A stretch of 64,000 bases of DNA from Bacillota bacterium (GCA_013177945.1 JABLXW010000008.1:186001-250000); one strand, 5' to 3'. Positions 16,991 to 25,560 are shown, numbered from the stretch's first letter. The notes: generated by a model not told the origin, from the letters alone. A program made the numbers and translations.

Positions 16991-17025
16991 CTGCCCTCAA
17001 CGTCTGCGTTCCGGGCAGTTTTCTT
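16991..17025 (+). terminator. riboswitch expression-platform terminator
   Basis: CTGCCC pairs with GGGCAG, and inside them AACG pairs with CGTT around a TCTG loop. The stem is followed by TTTTCTTTT. It lies 48 nt after the aptamer and 115 nt before the aminomutase start, the expected position for an OFF switch. Confidence 0.8.
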
Positions 17026-17138
17026 TTGCCGCGGAAACGCAGGCGGAAAAATTCTGCCGCAGGAACTGCAGCAAAAGCGCAACCGGTAGCCAGAAAAAAT
17101 CAAATTGCGAGCCCGAGAAGAAAGGAAGGTGGATCGAG

Positions 17139-18458
17139 ATGGCCCTGAAATTTCCGAACCTTTTCGAGAAGCATCCGGAACAGCATTCCGACCAGCATCC
17201 AACCTGCAAACACAGCAGAAAACAGCCGGAGAACCTGGAAAAGAGGCGCGCCGCCCTGGAACGGGCAGCGGAGCTGAGGGAAAGGATCCGCGACTACCTG
17301 GATGCGAAAAAGGCGATTCCGACCGGCTTCGACCTGGTGCCTGCCTACATGGAGGCCCGGGAGAGGATCTTGAGCGCCTTTGGAGCCGCAGAAGAGGACT
17401 GGAACAGCTGGCTCTGGCAGCTTTCGCACCGGATCACCAGCGTCCAGACCCTCGCCCGGTTCCTCGCCTTGAGCGACGAGGACCGGGAGGAGATTACACT
17501 TGTGAGCGGGCACTTCCGCTGGGCGATCTCCCCCTACTACCTAGCGCTGGTGATGTGCGACGAGCCGCACGGGGCGCTCTGGAAGCAGGCGGTCCCGGCG
17601 CGGCCTGAGGTCGCCGACACGCGGGGGTGCGAGGACCCGATGGCCGAGGCCTGGACCTCGCCGGCGCCGGGGATCACGAGGCGCTACCCCGACCGCCTGA
17701 TCATCAACGTCACCAACCAGTGCGCCATGTTCTGCCGCCACTGCCAGCGGAGGCGCAACATCGGGAAGGTGGACTCCCACCGGCCGCGCCACGTCCTGGA
17801 GGCGGCGCTCCGCTACGTGCGGGAAAACGAGGAGATCCGGGACGTGCTGATCACCGGCGGAGACGCCCTCCTGCTGGACGATCTCACCCTGGACTGGCTG
17901 CTGGGGGAGCTGCACGCCATCCCCCACGTGGAGATCAAGCGGATCGGCACCAGGGTCCCGGTGACCCTGCCGCAGCGGATCACCCCGGCTCTCTGCGCAG
18001 TCCTGGAGAAGTACCCGCCCATCTACATCAACACCCAGTTCAACCACCCGCGGGAGGTCACCCCGGAAGCGAAGCAGGCCTGCGACATGCTGGTGCGCGC
18101 CGGGGTGGTTTTGGGGAACCAGGCGGTGCTGCTGCGGGGGGTGAACAACGACCCCCACGTGATGAAGAAGCTCAACCAGGAGCTTTTAAAGATCCGGGTG
18201 CGGCCCTACTACATCTTCCACGCCAAGAACGTCAGGGGCACCAGTCACTTCATCACTTCGGTGGACGAGGGGCTGGAGATCATGGAACAGCTGCGGGGCT
18301 ACACCTCAGGCCTTGCCGTCCCCACGTACATCATCAACGCCCCCTGCGGGATGGGGAAGACGCCCATCGCCCCCAACTACCTGCTGGGGAAAAAGGGGAA
18401 CCGGCTCCTGCTCAGGACCTGGGAGAACAAGATCATCCCCTACGAAATCCCCTCGTAA
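17139..18458 (+). CDS. eam: glutamate 2,3-aminomutase (KamA-family radical SAM enzyme)
   Basis: This is a 439-aa cytosolic PLP- and SAM-dependent aminomutase. The [4Fe-4S] motif is Cys195, Cys199, Cys202 (CAMFCRHC), and the PLP-binding lysine is about Lys407 in CGMGKTP. In lysine 2,3-aminomutase two aspartates (Asp293, Asp330 of the Clostridium subterminale enzyme), 37 residues apart, hold the lysine side chain. Here the matching positions are Lys363 (HAKN) and Asn400 (IINAP), again 37 apart. This is the substitution described for glutamate 2,3-aminomutase. The product, beta-glutamate, is a compatible solute. ATG 17139 follows GGAAGGTGG; the longer frame from 16950 runs through the riboswitch terminator and is not the gene. 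Confidence 0.88.
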   Translation: MALKFPNLFEKHPEQHSDQHPTCKHSRKQPENLEKRRAALERAAELRERIRDYLDAKKAIPTGFDLVPAYMEARERILSAFGAAEEDWNSWLWQLSHRITSVQTLARFLALSDEDREEITLVSGHFRWAISPYYLALVMCDEPHGALWKQAVPARPEVADTRGCEDPMAEAWTSPAPGITRRYPDRLIINVTNQCAMFCRHCQRRRNIGKVDSHRPRHVLEAALRYVRENEEIRDVLITGGDALLLDDLTLDWLLGELHAIPHVEIKRIGTRVPVTLPQRITPALCAVLEKYPPIYINTQFNHPREVTPEAKQACDMLVRAGVVLGNQAVLLRGVNNDPHVMKKLNQELLKIRVRPYYIFHAKNVRGTSHFITSVDEGLEIMEQLRGYTSGLAVPTYIINAPCGMGKTPIAPNYLLGKKGNRLLLRTWENKIIPYEIPS

Positions 18459-18464
18459 AGGAAA

Positions 18465-18490
18465 GGCCCGCGCTCTCCGGGCTGCCCGGC
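18465..18490 (-). terminator. weak terminator-like hairpin after gatD
   Basis: GCCCG and CGGGC form a short stem in the convergent space between the aminomutase and gatD genes. On the minus strand it is followed by TTTCCTTT. It is the only candidate terminator here. Confidence 0.35.
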
Positions 18491-18502
18491 TTCGGCTTGA
18501 AC

Positions 18503-19291
18503 TCAGCGCACCCGGATGAAGCCCTTTTGCAGGCGTTTTTTCATGACATCGTGGGCGTGGAGCTCGAGGGTGTCGTCGAGGGGAGCGAGTGGAACCTCCC
18601 CGCAGCGGCGCGCGAGGGCGCGCCTCAAGAGCAGGTCGGCGAAGTGGGGGTTTTTCGCAAGAAACGGCCCGTGCAGGTAGGTGCCGAAGGCGTTTTTGTA
18701 CCAGACCCCCTCGCTGCAGTCCTCCCCGTTGTTCCCGCACCCCCTGAGAACCCGGCCCAGGGGCCGCACCGAACCGCCCAGGAAGGTGCGGCCCGAGTGG
18801 TTTTCAAAGCCGACGAGGGTGGAAGGGGGTCCGGCCCCGCCCCGGCCGTAAATCTGCCTAATCTCGGTTTGAAGCTCCGGCGCAAGCCGGAGCAGAACGT
18901 TCCCCTTCAACCTCTTCCCCCCCGCCTCGGTGTAGAGGTCGAAGAGGCCCACGCCAGGCAGGACCGCGCCGTCCCGCGCCCTGTAGTACCGCCCCAGGAG
19001 CTGGTACCCCCCGCAGATGCTCAGGATCACCACCCCCGCCTCGGCCGCCTCGACGAGAAAAGGCCCCTTCTTCTCCAGGTCCCTGCTCACCAGGCCCTGC
19101 TCGAGGTCGGCTCCGCCCCCCAGGAAGATGAGGTCGTAGCCGGCGAACCTCACCCGGTCGTTGAGGGAGACGGCGTCCAGCTCCACCCGGATCCCGCGCC
19201 AGGCTGCCCGGCGGCAGATGATGAGCACGTTCCCCCGGTCCCCGTATAAATTCAAAAGATCAGGGTAGAGATGGCAGACCCTGAGCCGCAC
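18503..19291 (-). CDS. gatD: lipid II isoglutaminyl synthase, glutamine amidotransferase subunit GatD
   Basis: This 262-aa CobB/CobQ-type glutaminase supplies ammonia to MurT for amidation of the D-iGlu residue of lipid II. The nucleophile Cys is in ILSICGGYQLLG near residue 94, and a catalytic His lies in GTYLHGPFLAKNP. N-terminal LYPDLLNLYGDRGN is typical of the family. Its start overlaps the 3' end of murT by 32 bp, so the two subunits are translationally coupled. Confidence 0.93.
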   Translation of the reverse strand: MRLRVCHLYPDLLNLYGDRGNVLIICRRAAWRGIRVELDAVSLNDRVRFAGYDLIFLGGGADLEQGLVSRDLEKKGPFLVEAAEAGVVILSICGGYQLLGRYYRARDGAVLPGVGLFDLYTEAGGKRLKGNVLLRLAPELQTEIRQIYGRGGAGPPSTLVGFENHSGRTFLGGSVRPLGRVLRGCGNNGEDCSEGVWYKNAFGTYLHGPFLAKNPHFADLLLRRALARRCGEVPLAPLDDTLELHAHDVMKKRLQKGFIRVR

Positions 19292-20762
19292 CCTTCTCCA
19301 CCCTCCTTCCCCGGCGGCGCAGGAGCCCGGCGTACGGGAAAAGATTCGTATAGGTCGCCAGCACGTAGAGCTCCTCCGCTTCCGGTGCCTCCTGCGCCAG
19401 CATCCTGAGGCTCGCGGCGCGGTCCGGAGCCAGCGCCAGCCGCCCGGGGTCGATCCCGGCGTACTTCAGGCAGACTGCCAGGTCCGCGGCGCGCCGGCCC
19501 GCGCAGATGATCTTTTTGAGGCGCGCCCCTGCCAGCCTTGCGAAGTCGGCGTCCCAAAGCCACGAAACATCCCTCCCGTCGGCGGCCAGGTCGTTGATGG
19601 CGATCACCAGCGCCTTCTCCGTCTCCCGCGCCAGGATGGTCTTCAGCACCTCGTTCACGCCGGCGGGGTTCTTGATCAGGGCGAGGGTGCAGGGGCGCCC
19701 CGCGAAGAAGAACTCCTCCATCCGCCCCGGCGCCGGGGTGTAGTCCAGCAGGGCGGCCTTCAGGTCGGCTGCAGGCACGCCGAGGGTCAGAGCGGCGGCG
19801 GCCGCCCCCAGGACGTTGTAAACGTTGTAGAACCCCCGCAGGGGGGCCTTGAGGAGAATTGATGTGCCGCCTTGCGGCGGCAGGGATGGGGAAGCCGGAG
19901 GCTGATAGTGCAGGGTAAATGCCAGCACGTCGCCGGCGCTCACCCCGGCGGCGGCAAAACTCAGGTCCGGCCGCCGGAAGCCGCACCCGGGGCAGAAGTA
20001 GTCTCCAAGCTGGCCGTAGTGGTAGTAGCGGTACTGCAGGGCGGCCCCGCAGAAGAGGCAGAACCTCGCCTCCCGGGTCTCCCCGGAGTCCGCCCCCCGG
20101 CCCTCCCAGGAGCCGGCGCCGGGCTCCGGAGCGGCGTCCCGGAGCACGCCGAAGCAGCGCGCCCGCGGGTGGCCGCGGCCCACCGCCGCCGCGAGGGGAT
20201 CGTCCCCGTTCAGGATCAGGGTGGCGCCGGGCAGTTCCGTCACCGCGCTCCGCAGCAGAGCCGTCGTGCGCTCCAGCTCCCAGTAGCGGTCGAGCTGGTC
20301 GCGGAAGTAGTTGGTCACGATCACGATCTCAGGCCGGGCGGCGGCGAAGACCTTCCCGACGCTCCCCTCGTCCACCTCGAGGAGCGCCACCCGGCTCCGG
20401 GGCCTCCCCAGCCAGTCGCAGTCCCGGAGCAGGGCTGCCGCCGCGCCGGGCAGCATGTTGGCGCCCTCGGCGTTGTGGGCTACCCGCACCCCGGCCTTTC
20501 GCAAAACGTGCGCCAGGAGGTTGGCGGTGGTGGTCTTGCCGTTGGTCCCCGTCACCGCCAGCACCCTCTCGTAGCCGGGCGCCAGGAACCGGACAAGCCC
20601 GGGAAAGATCTTCAGGGCTGCCACCCCGGGCAGGGAGGTCCCCGGGCGCCCGGTGATCCTGCACCCGAAGGCAACCAGCCGGGCGGCCAGAAAGGCAAGG
20701 TAGAAGCGCAGCCAGAGCGCGAACTTTCCGATTGTCCGCTTCACTGCCTGAATTTTCATCAT
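19260..20762 (-). CDS. murT: lipid II isoglutaminyl synthase, Mur-ligase-like subunit MurT
   Basis: This protein of about 500 aa activates the lipid II D-glutamate carboxylate with ATP and amidates it using GatD-derived ammonia. The P-loop VTGTNGKTTTANLL and Mur-ligase LLEVDEGSV are present. A four-cysteine ribbon (CLFCGAA ... CPGCGF) sits in the middle domain as in other MurT proteins, and the DUF1727 C-terminal region follows. The start is probably ATG 20762 or 20759, after GGGGGA. The longer frame from 20831 has no ribosome-binding site. Confidence 0.93.
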   Translation of the reverse strand: MMKIQAVKRTIGKFALWLRFYLAFLAARLVAFGCRITGRPGTSLPGVAALKIFPGLVRFLAPGYERVLAVTGTNGKTTTANLLAHVLRKAGVRVAHNAEGANMLPGAAAALLRDCDWLGRPRSRVALLEVDEGSVGKVFAAARPEIVIVTNYFRDQLDRYWELERTTALLRSAVTELPGATLILNGDDPLAAAVGRGHPRARCFGVLRDAAPEPGAGSWEGRGADSGETREARFCLFCGAALQYRYYHYGQLGDYFCPGCGFRRPDLSFAAAGVSAGDVLAFTLHYQPPASPSLPPQGGTSILLKAPLRGFYNVYNVLGAAAAALTLGVPAADLKAALLDYTPAPGRMEEFFFAGRPCTLALIKNPAGVNEVLKTILARETEKALVIAINDLAADGRDVSWLWDADFARLAGARLKKIICAGRRAADLAVCLKYAGIDPGRLALAPDRAASLRMLAQEAPEAEELYVLATYTNLFPYAGLLRRRGRRVEKGAAQGLPSLP

Positions 20763-20865
20763 GAAATCCCCCAGCGGTGCGGTCCTGGCCCGGAAAGGCC
20801 GGTCGAAAACCCTTGAACAGAGCCCGCACACAGCTGCTGACAGCTGCCGCCTCTGTCCTGCCTCA

Positions 20866-22161
20866 TTATAACTCCATTTCTTCCCCCGGTAAAGGAGTCC
20901 GGGAGGCAGGAACTCCGGAAGATCCCGGGGATCCGGATTCCGGCTTTTTCTGCTCGGGGAGGAGAAATGTGAGGAAAAGAGCGGGAAGGGGCAGGACCGC
21001 CACGAGCTTCAGGGCGGCCGGGACCCCCCAGAGGTCGGCGGCGCTCCCCAGCAAAAGCGCCCCCAATCCCCCCATTCCCACCGCAAAGCCCAGGATCAGC
21101 CCGGAGGCGAGCCCGACCTGGTTGGGGATCAGCTCCTGGGCGTAGACAACGGTGACGGCAAAGGTGGAGATCAGCGCCAGCCCGCTCCACCCCACCAGGA
21201 CGGCGCTCCAGGCCCCCGTGCTGGAGGGGAGGTAAAGGAGCGGGGGGACCACCAGGCAAAAGGAAAGGAGCAAAAGGGTCTTCCTCCCCCAGCGGTCGGC
21301 GAGGGGCCCTCCGAGCAGGGTCCCGGCCGCGCCCGCAAGGAGAAAGATCGTGAGCAGCATGCTGGCGAATCCGGGATCGCTCCCCAGGCAGTCCACGTAG
21401 TAAAGGGGGATGAAGGTGGTCAGCCCCACGTGCATCCAGGAGCGCAGGGTGACGATAAGGACCAGGAGAAGCAGAGCCGCCCGGGCGGCTTGCCCGGGGC
21501 CGCCGGGGGGAACCCGGGCGGGCGCAGCGGCGGGGTTCAACTCCCTCCCGGCACTAAACGCCGCACCAGGGCGCTGCTCCTCCCCGGCGCCCCGCGCCTC
21601 CCCCTGGGTCAGGCGGGCAAGGGCAGGGAAAAACCCCTGCACCAGGAGGGCGGTGGCAAGGGCCGGAACCAGCAGGACGGCCACCCCAAAGCGCCCCGCC
21701 CGGGCCAGGAGGCAGGCGGCGGCCAGGGGGCCCAGGCCGAACCCGATGTTCCCCCCGACCGAATAAACAGAAAGGGCGGTTGCCTTCTCCCTTGTTCCGC
21801 TGATCAGAAAGGTCTGCTTGGAGCCCTCGGGGTGGTAGGCGGCAGATCCCAGCCCGCTGAGCAGCACCCCCAGGAGAATCAGGGCATACCCCGGCGCCGC
21901 GCCGGCCAGCGCCATCCCCAGCGCAGAGAGGAGGCAGCCCAGCGGGAGGAGCCAGCGCCCTGCATGCCGGTCGCTCCAGAGCCCGAAAAGGGGCTGGGTT
22001 ACTGAAGCGCTCAAGTTCGCAACGAGGACGACTGCGCCGACCTCCGTGTAGGAGAGCCGGAACTCCTCCCTTAAAACCGGGAGCAGCATGGGGAGCGCCC
22101 CCTGGCTCAAATCGGTGACCAGGTGGCCGAGGCTCAAAAGAAAAAGGAGCAGGACCCGCAA
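20866..22161 (-). CDS. MFS transporter, fosmidomycin-resistance (Fsr)-like
   Basis: This 431-aa 12-helix major facilitator protein has an N-terminal half that closely follows the Fsr group: HLVTDLSQGALPMLLPVL, then LFGLWSDRH and GLGSAAYHPEGSK. The second half carries LADRWGRKTLL as the matching loop. A long Ala/Pro-rich cytoplasmic loop (about 190-230) joins the halves. It is likely a proton-driven exporter; substrate not predictable. It lies about 100 bp upstream of murT on the same strand and could share its transcript. Confidence 0.8.
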   Translation of the reverse strand: MRVLLLFLLSLGHLVTDLSQGALPMLLPVLREEFRLSYTEVGAVVLVANLSASVTQPLFGLWSDRHAGRWLLPLGCLLSALGMALAGAAPGYALILLGVLLSGLGSAAYHPEGSKQTFLISGTREKATALSVYSVGGNIGFGLGPLAAACLLARAGRFGVAVLLVPALATALLVQGFFPALARLTQGEARGAGEEQRPGAAFSAGRELNPAAAPARVPPGGPGQAARAALLLLVLIVTLRSWMHVGLTTFIPLYYVDCLGSDPGFASMLLTIFLLAGAAGTLLGGPLADRWGRKTLLLLSFCLVVPPLLYLPSSTGAWSAVLVGWSGLALISTFAVTVVYAQELIPNQVGLASGLILGFAVGMGGLGALLLGSAADLWGVPAALKLVAVLPLPALFLTFLLPEQKKPESGSPGSSGVPASRTPLPGEEMEL

Positions 22162-22258
22162 ACTTTTCCTCCCAACCCTCGAAGTGAAAAGGGTTCAGGC
22201 CGCCCCACCGGGGGGTTCCGCCTGCCTGAAAACCAGGGACTCATATGAAAGGCACTCC

Positions 22259-22618
22259 TCAAGCTGATCGCAATTTTGATTGAATGAAACTTACTAGAGA
22301 AATAACTTCATATAGCCTAACAGGCTCCTCGGATTCAGCGATTAAAGTACCATGTAGATCTAACTTATCTAGAAAGGAAAGTACATCACTGTTAGGCTCT
22401 AATAAGTTAGGGTAAATAAGTGAAGTTTTATCGGGGAATCTGCGAATTAATTCGTCCATTTTTTTTACTGTTCGTGCGTTGTATAAGGTTTCTTGGCAGT
22501 ACTTACAATATAAAACCGGCACGTTGGTGATAGTGATTTTCCGGTTGTCAATTTCTCTAGTAATAGTTCTTCTTTCCTGAACCATGGATCGTCCACAACG
22601 ACAAAGTCGTTCTTTCAT
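22259..22618 (-). CDS. YgiT/MqsA-type zinc-finger protein
   Basis: This 119-aa protein has CRCG near residue 7 and CKYC near residue 38, the CXXC pair of YgiT-type zinc fingers. TVKKMDELI follows, as in MqsA-like antitoxins. The C-terminal half has no helix-turn-helix I can identify. No adjacent toxin gene (such as MqsR) is visible, so it may be an orphan. The gene is more AT-rich than its neighbours, suggesting transfer. Confidence 0.65.
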   Translation of the reverse strand: MKERLCRCGRSMVQERRTITREIDNRKITITNVPVLYCKYCQETLYNARTVKKMDELIRRFPDKTSLIYPNLLEPNSDVLSFLDKLDLHGTLIAESEEPVRLYEVISLVSFIQSKLRSA

Positions 22619-22772
22619 GTTTTACCTCTTCCTTTCCCTGCCTGCTGTTATTACAGTTACGTACTTCATGTATGCAACCTCTACGCTAATCATTATGCCC
22701 CTTCCTTTTAAAGTATAACGGTTGCGTCTGCGATCCACTTTGCAAAGCTGTCCATGCTGCATTATAGCTATT

Positions 22773-23255
22773 TTATGTATCGAATAGCTCTTCTATTTCC
22801 TTAAAAGCGGGTTGACCATCTTTATCTACAAAAACTTTTTTTAAGAAGTCAAGGGTTTTATGTCCCTTTTCTATGGCCTCCATAAAGTGAACAAAAAAGG
22901 CAGCAACTGCCCCACGAGTAACCGGCTTATCCCTGGAAAAAGCATCCAGAGGATAATTATTAGTCATTATAAAGGGCCGGATAAATTCTAATGCTTCTTC
23001 AGTCCAGTAAACCGGCTCTTTTAACTTTTCCCTTATTACCTTGAGGGGATAACCTTTTTCTTTGTATTTACAAACTAGCTTTAATGCTGCAAGATGATCT
23101 GGAGAATAAACTGCACGCTTTATTTTCCCATTATGTTCAATTCGAGGAGGTTCCAGTAATCCCTTTGCGACATAATATCTTATTGTGCGAGCAGGGTTTT
23201 TACCCAAGCCTAACCCTAAAGCCATAGCCGCCTCAGCGAGTTCATTTAAGGTCAT
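22773..23255 (-). CDS. MerR-family transcriptional regulator
   Basis: This protein of about 160 aa has an N-terminal winged-helix domain of the MerR type: NPARTIRYYVAKGLLEPP, AVYSPDHLAALKLV, EKGYPLKVIREKLKE. The C-terminal half has no cysteine metal site or recognisable effector domain. ATG 23255 is preferred; the frame extends to 23282 but without a clear binding site. It is divergent from the cotJ operon and AT-rich. Targets are unknown. Confidence 0.78.
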   Translation of the reverse strand: MTLNELAEAAMALGLGLGKNPARTIRYYVAKGLLEPPRIEHNGKIKRAVYSPDHLAALKLVCKYKEKGYPLKVIREKLKEPVYWTEEALEFIRPFIMTNNYPLDAFSRDKPVTRGAVAAFFVHFMEAIEKGHKTLDFLKKVFVDKDGQPAFKEIEELFDT

Positions 23256-23382
23256 TTCAAAGCACCATCCTTTGACAACCATGTACTTTTATTTTAACTG
23301 TCATCTGACACTTTGTAAACTTGTCTGCATATAAATACCCCCCAAGAATTCGATTCAGACAATCAGCTTCAGGAAAATCAAG

Positions 23383-23402
23383 CCCCGCAAGAAATTGCGG
23401 GG
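23383..23402. repeat. perfect 8-bp hairpin with GAAA loop
   Basis: CCCCGCAA-GAAA-TTGCGGGG, in the divergent region between the MerR-like gene and cotJA. No gene ends into it on either strand, so an ordinary terminator role is unlikely. It could be an operator or a remnant. Confidence 0.5.
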
Positions 23403-23463
23403 TCGTTCTGTTTGGTGCATAGTAAGCCGAAAATGCAAAATGGGAACAAATTGGTGAAACTGG

Positions 23464-23492
23464 CACCAAATCGCCCGACCTGGCATAAACTA
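23464..23492 (+). promoter_or_regulatory. sporulation-type (SigE/SigK) promoter for cotJABC
   Basis: CACC (23464-23467), 16 nt, then CATAAACTA (23484-23492), matching the CATAnnnTA -10 element of mother-cell sigma factors. It lies about 40 bp upstream of cotJA. cotJ is a mother-cell gene in Bacillus subtilis. Confidence 0.45.
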
Positions 23493-23530
23493 CTGGTAAA
23501 TGTTGGGCAAGCTGAAAGGAGCTGAGACTG

Positions 23531-23716
23531 ATGGCAAGCGCAGACGAAAACAAGAGGGCCGAAGAGCAGGGCGAAGCCCATTCCTATCCCGGCCACCTGC
23601 ACCTGGAACTGGCCACCGCCTACGTGCCGCCCCAGGCGCTCAGGGAGATGTACTCCCTTCCGGAGGCCCTGAGCAAGGGAACCCTCTTTCCCGAGCTTTA
23701 CCGGCCCTATCCCTAA
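23531..23716 (+). CDS. cotJA: spore coat associated protein CotJA
   Basis: This 61-aa protein ends with the CotJA signature: LATAYVPPQ, then LPEALSKGTLFPELYRPYP. It is a minor component of the inner spore coat, made in the mother cell. AAGGAG lies 9 nt before the ATG. It is first in the cotJA-cotJB-cotJC operon. Confidence 0.93.
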   Translation: MASADENKRAEEQGEAHSYPGHLHLELATAYVPPQALREMYSLPEALSKGTLFPELYRPYP

Positions 23717-23734
23717 AGACGCGAGGTGGTTTCT

Positions 23735-23995
23735 ATGAATCGCCAGCAAGTGAGGATGCTGCGGGAAATTCAGGAGCTGGAGTTTGCCGCTCTTGAGATG
23801 AACCTTTACCTCGACACCCACCCGGAGGACGAAACGGCCCTGAGCACCTTCAACAGCCTGGTTTCCCGCCTCGCCGGGGCCAGGCGGGCCTACGAGGCGG
23901 AGTACGGCCCCCTCATCAATTTCGGCCACTCCTCCCCGAGCCGCCTGCCCTGGCAGTGGATCGAAGAGCCCTGGCCCTGGGACATCGAATACTAA
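23735..23995 (+). CDS. cotJB: spore coat protein CotJB
   Basis: This 86-aa protein is of the CotJB family: LREIQELEFAALEMNLYLDT, then PEDETALSTFN and a C-terminal tryptophan-rich PWQWIEEPWPWDIEY. ATG 23735 is preferred over the upstream GTG because GAGGTGG lies 5 nt before it. Required with CotJA and CotJC for assembly of the complex in the coat. Confidence 0.93.
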   Translation: MNRQQVRMLREIQELEFAALEMNLYLDTHPEDETALSTFNSLVSRLAGARRAYEAEYGPLINFGHSSPSRLPWQWIEEPWPWDIEY

Positions 23996-24009
23996 GGGGG
24001 GAAGAAGAG

Positions 24010-24582
24010 ATGTGGCTCTACGAAAAGAAACTGCAGTATCCGGTCCGCATTTCCAGACCCGACCTGAGGATGGCCAGGTATTTAATGACCCAGTACGGCG
24101 GCCCGAACGGTGAACTCTCGGCAGCCATCAGGTACCTCACCCAGCGCTACACGATGCCCACGAACCGGGCGAAGGGCGTGCTGACCGACATCGGGACCGA
24201 GGAGCTGGCGCACTGGGAGATCATCGGAACGATGATCTACAAGCTGATGAAGGGCGCCACCCCCGAGGAGATCCGGCGCGCGGACCTGGGGGGCTACTAC
24301 GCCATCTGGGACAGGGCGCTTTTCCCCGGCGACTCCAACGGCGTCCCCTGGACCGCGGCCTACATCAACTCGATGGGGGACGCGGTGGCGAACCTGCATG
24401 AGAACATGGCCGCCGAGGAGAAGGCGCGGGCCACCTACGAGCAGCTGATCCGCCTCACCGACGACCCCGACCTGAAGGACGGGCTGCGGTTCCTGCGGGA
24501 GCGGGAGGTCGTCCACTTTCAGCGCTTCGGGGAAACCCTCGACCACATCCAGGGCTACATGCAGAGCAAAAAATTCTTCTAG
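24010..24582 (+). CDS. cotJC: spore coat manganese catalase-like protein CotJC
   Basis: This 190-aa ferritin-like protein belongs to the manganese catalase family. It starts MWLYEKKLQYPVRISRPD and has metal-ligand motifs TEELAHWEIIGTM and the ENMAAEEKARATYEQLI helix, followed by REREVVHFQRFGE. ATG 24010 has GGGGGGAAGAAG upstream. It could disproportionate peroxide in the spore coat; activity in this organism is inferred. Last gene of the operon, followed by a strong terminator. Confidence 0.95.
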   Translation: MWLYEKKLQYPVRISRPDLRMARYLMTQYGGPNGELSAAIRYLTQRYTMPTNRAKGVLTDIGTEELAHWEIIGTMIYKLMKGATPEEIRRADLGGYYAIWDRALFPGDSNGVPWTAAYINSMGDAVANLHENMAAEEKARATYEQLIRLTDDPDLKDGLRFLREREVVHFQRFGETLDHIQGYMQSKKFF

Positions 24583-24600
24583 CAAACATTGAAAATGAGG

Positions 24601-24652
24601 ACGGGCCGCTTTTTCCGGTCAGAAGCCGTTTCCAAAAAGCGGCCCGTTTTTT
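24601..24652 (+). terminator. strong intrinsic terminator after cotJC
   Basis: The 14-bp perfect stem ACGGGCCGCTTTTT/AAAAAGCGGCCCGT has a 19-nt loop and is followed by TTTTT. It lies between cotJC and the convergent LysM gene and may act in both directions. Confidence 0.92.
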
Positions 24653-24722
24653 ACAAGAAGTCATTCGCGCCCTGTTCGATGCCCGCCAGGTGCATGAAGG
24701 CAGGTTCAGGCAAATCATGCAT

Positions 24723-25064
24723 TTATCCCGGGAGGCAGATCTTCTGGCCGATCTGGAGGTTCCGGGGATCGACATGGGGGTTGAGCTCCAGCAGCCTCTC
24801 CACCGTCGTCCCGAGGGCCCGCGCAATGCTGAACAGGGTGTCCCCGGCAGCCACCTCCCAGTAGATGCCTGAAGGGCAGGGAGGCAGTTCGGGGGGAAGG
24901 CAGATCCGCTGTCCGATCCGGAGGTTATCCGGATTGATTCCGGGATTAAGCCGCAGCAGTTCGGCCGGGGTGGTGCCGGTCCGGACCGCGATGAGATACA
25001 GGGTGTCCCCCGGCCCCACCTCCCAGTAGCGGCCGGAGGGGCAGGGCGCCTGGTTTTGCTCCAT
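24723..25064 (-). CDS. double LysM-domain protein
   Basis: This 113-aa protein is almost entirely two LysM repeats: WEVGPGDTLYLIAVRTGTT ... LNPGINP ... IGQRICLP (about 14-57) and WEVAAGDTLFSIARALGTT ... LNPHVDP ... IGQKICLP (about 69-112). LysM binds N-acetylglucosamine-containing glycans such as peptidoglycan or spore cortex. There is no signal peptide. This, with its place next to cotJABC, suggests a spore-coat/cortex protein made in the mother cell (SafA-like logic). Confidence 0.82.
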   Translation of the reverse strand: MEQNQAPCPSGRYWEVGPGDTLYLIAVRTGTTPAELLRLNPGINPDNLRIGQRICLPPELPPCPSGIYWEVAAGDTLFSIARALGTTVERLLELNPHVDPRNLQIGQKICLPG

Positions 25065-25302
25065 GCGTGAACACCTCCTGGCGTTTTTCCTGCTGCATTT
25101 TATGCACCGGATTCTGAAAAGGAGATACGATAAAAGGCTTTTTCAAAAAATAACCTGCGGGGAAGGGGAGTAAAATAAAACGGGGATAAAACGGCCGGCC
25201 GGTGCTGCAGCAAGATTGACCATTCCGTTCGCCTCCCGCAAAAAGCAAAAACCGCGATCATCACGGTCTGAATTGTGGTAAACTATCACAGAGGTGAAAA
25301 AT

Positions 25303-25560
25303 ATGGAGAACTTCCGGGTTAAGAGGATTTTAGAAAAGGATGGGGAACTGTTTCTTACCGGATTACCTTTTAAGAAGGGGCAAGAAGTTGAGATGATTTT
25401 CAAGCCAGTTAGTTTAAAAAAGCGCCAAAAGGCCTTTCTCACAGCTAAAAAACTTCTAGAATCCGGTTTGCCCGGGATGTGGGCCGACCGCCAGGACATT
25501 AAGGATAGCAGTGCTTTCGCCCGGGAACTGCGTGAGAAAGCTCAAAGACGCGAGAGGTAA
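25303..25560 (+). CDS. small antitoxin-like protein (orphan)
   Basis: This 85-aa protein has a short beta-rich N terminus (FRVKRILEKDGELFLTGLPF) resembling a VapB/AbrB-like DNA-binding hairpin and a charged helical C terminus. ATG 25303 follows GAGGTG; a GTG at 25294 is in frame. A truncated PIN-toxin gene follows by 2 bp, so this was the antitoxin of a VapBC-type pair that has lost its toxin. Family assignment is by context more than by motif. Confidence 0.6.
   Translation: MENFRVKRILEKDGELFLTGLPFKKGQEVEMIFKPVSLKKRQKAFLTAKKLLESGLPGMWADRQDIKDSSAFARELREKAQRRER

Noticed and set aside
16950-17138. N-terminal extension of the aminomutase from ATG 16950
   Set aside because: It would translate through the riboswitch terminator. 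ATG 17139 has a proper ribosome-binding site and gives the family's usual length.
17627-19249. A 540-aa + strand frame over the aminomutase and gatD genes
   Set aside because: The sequence is Arg/Gly/Pro-rich and meaningless. It is out of frame with the aminomutase and antisense to gatD.
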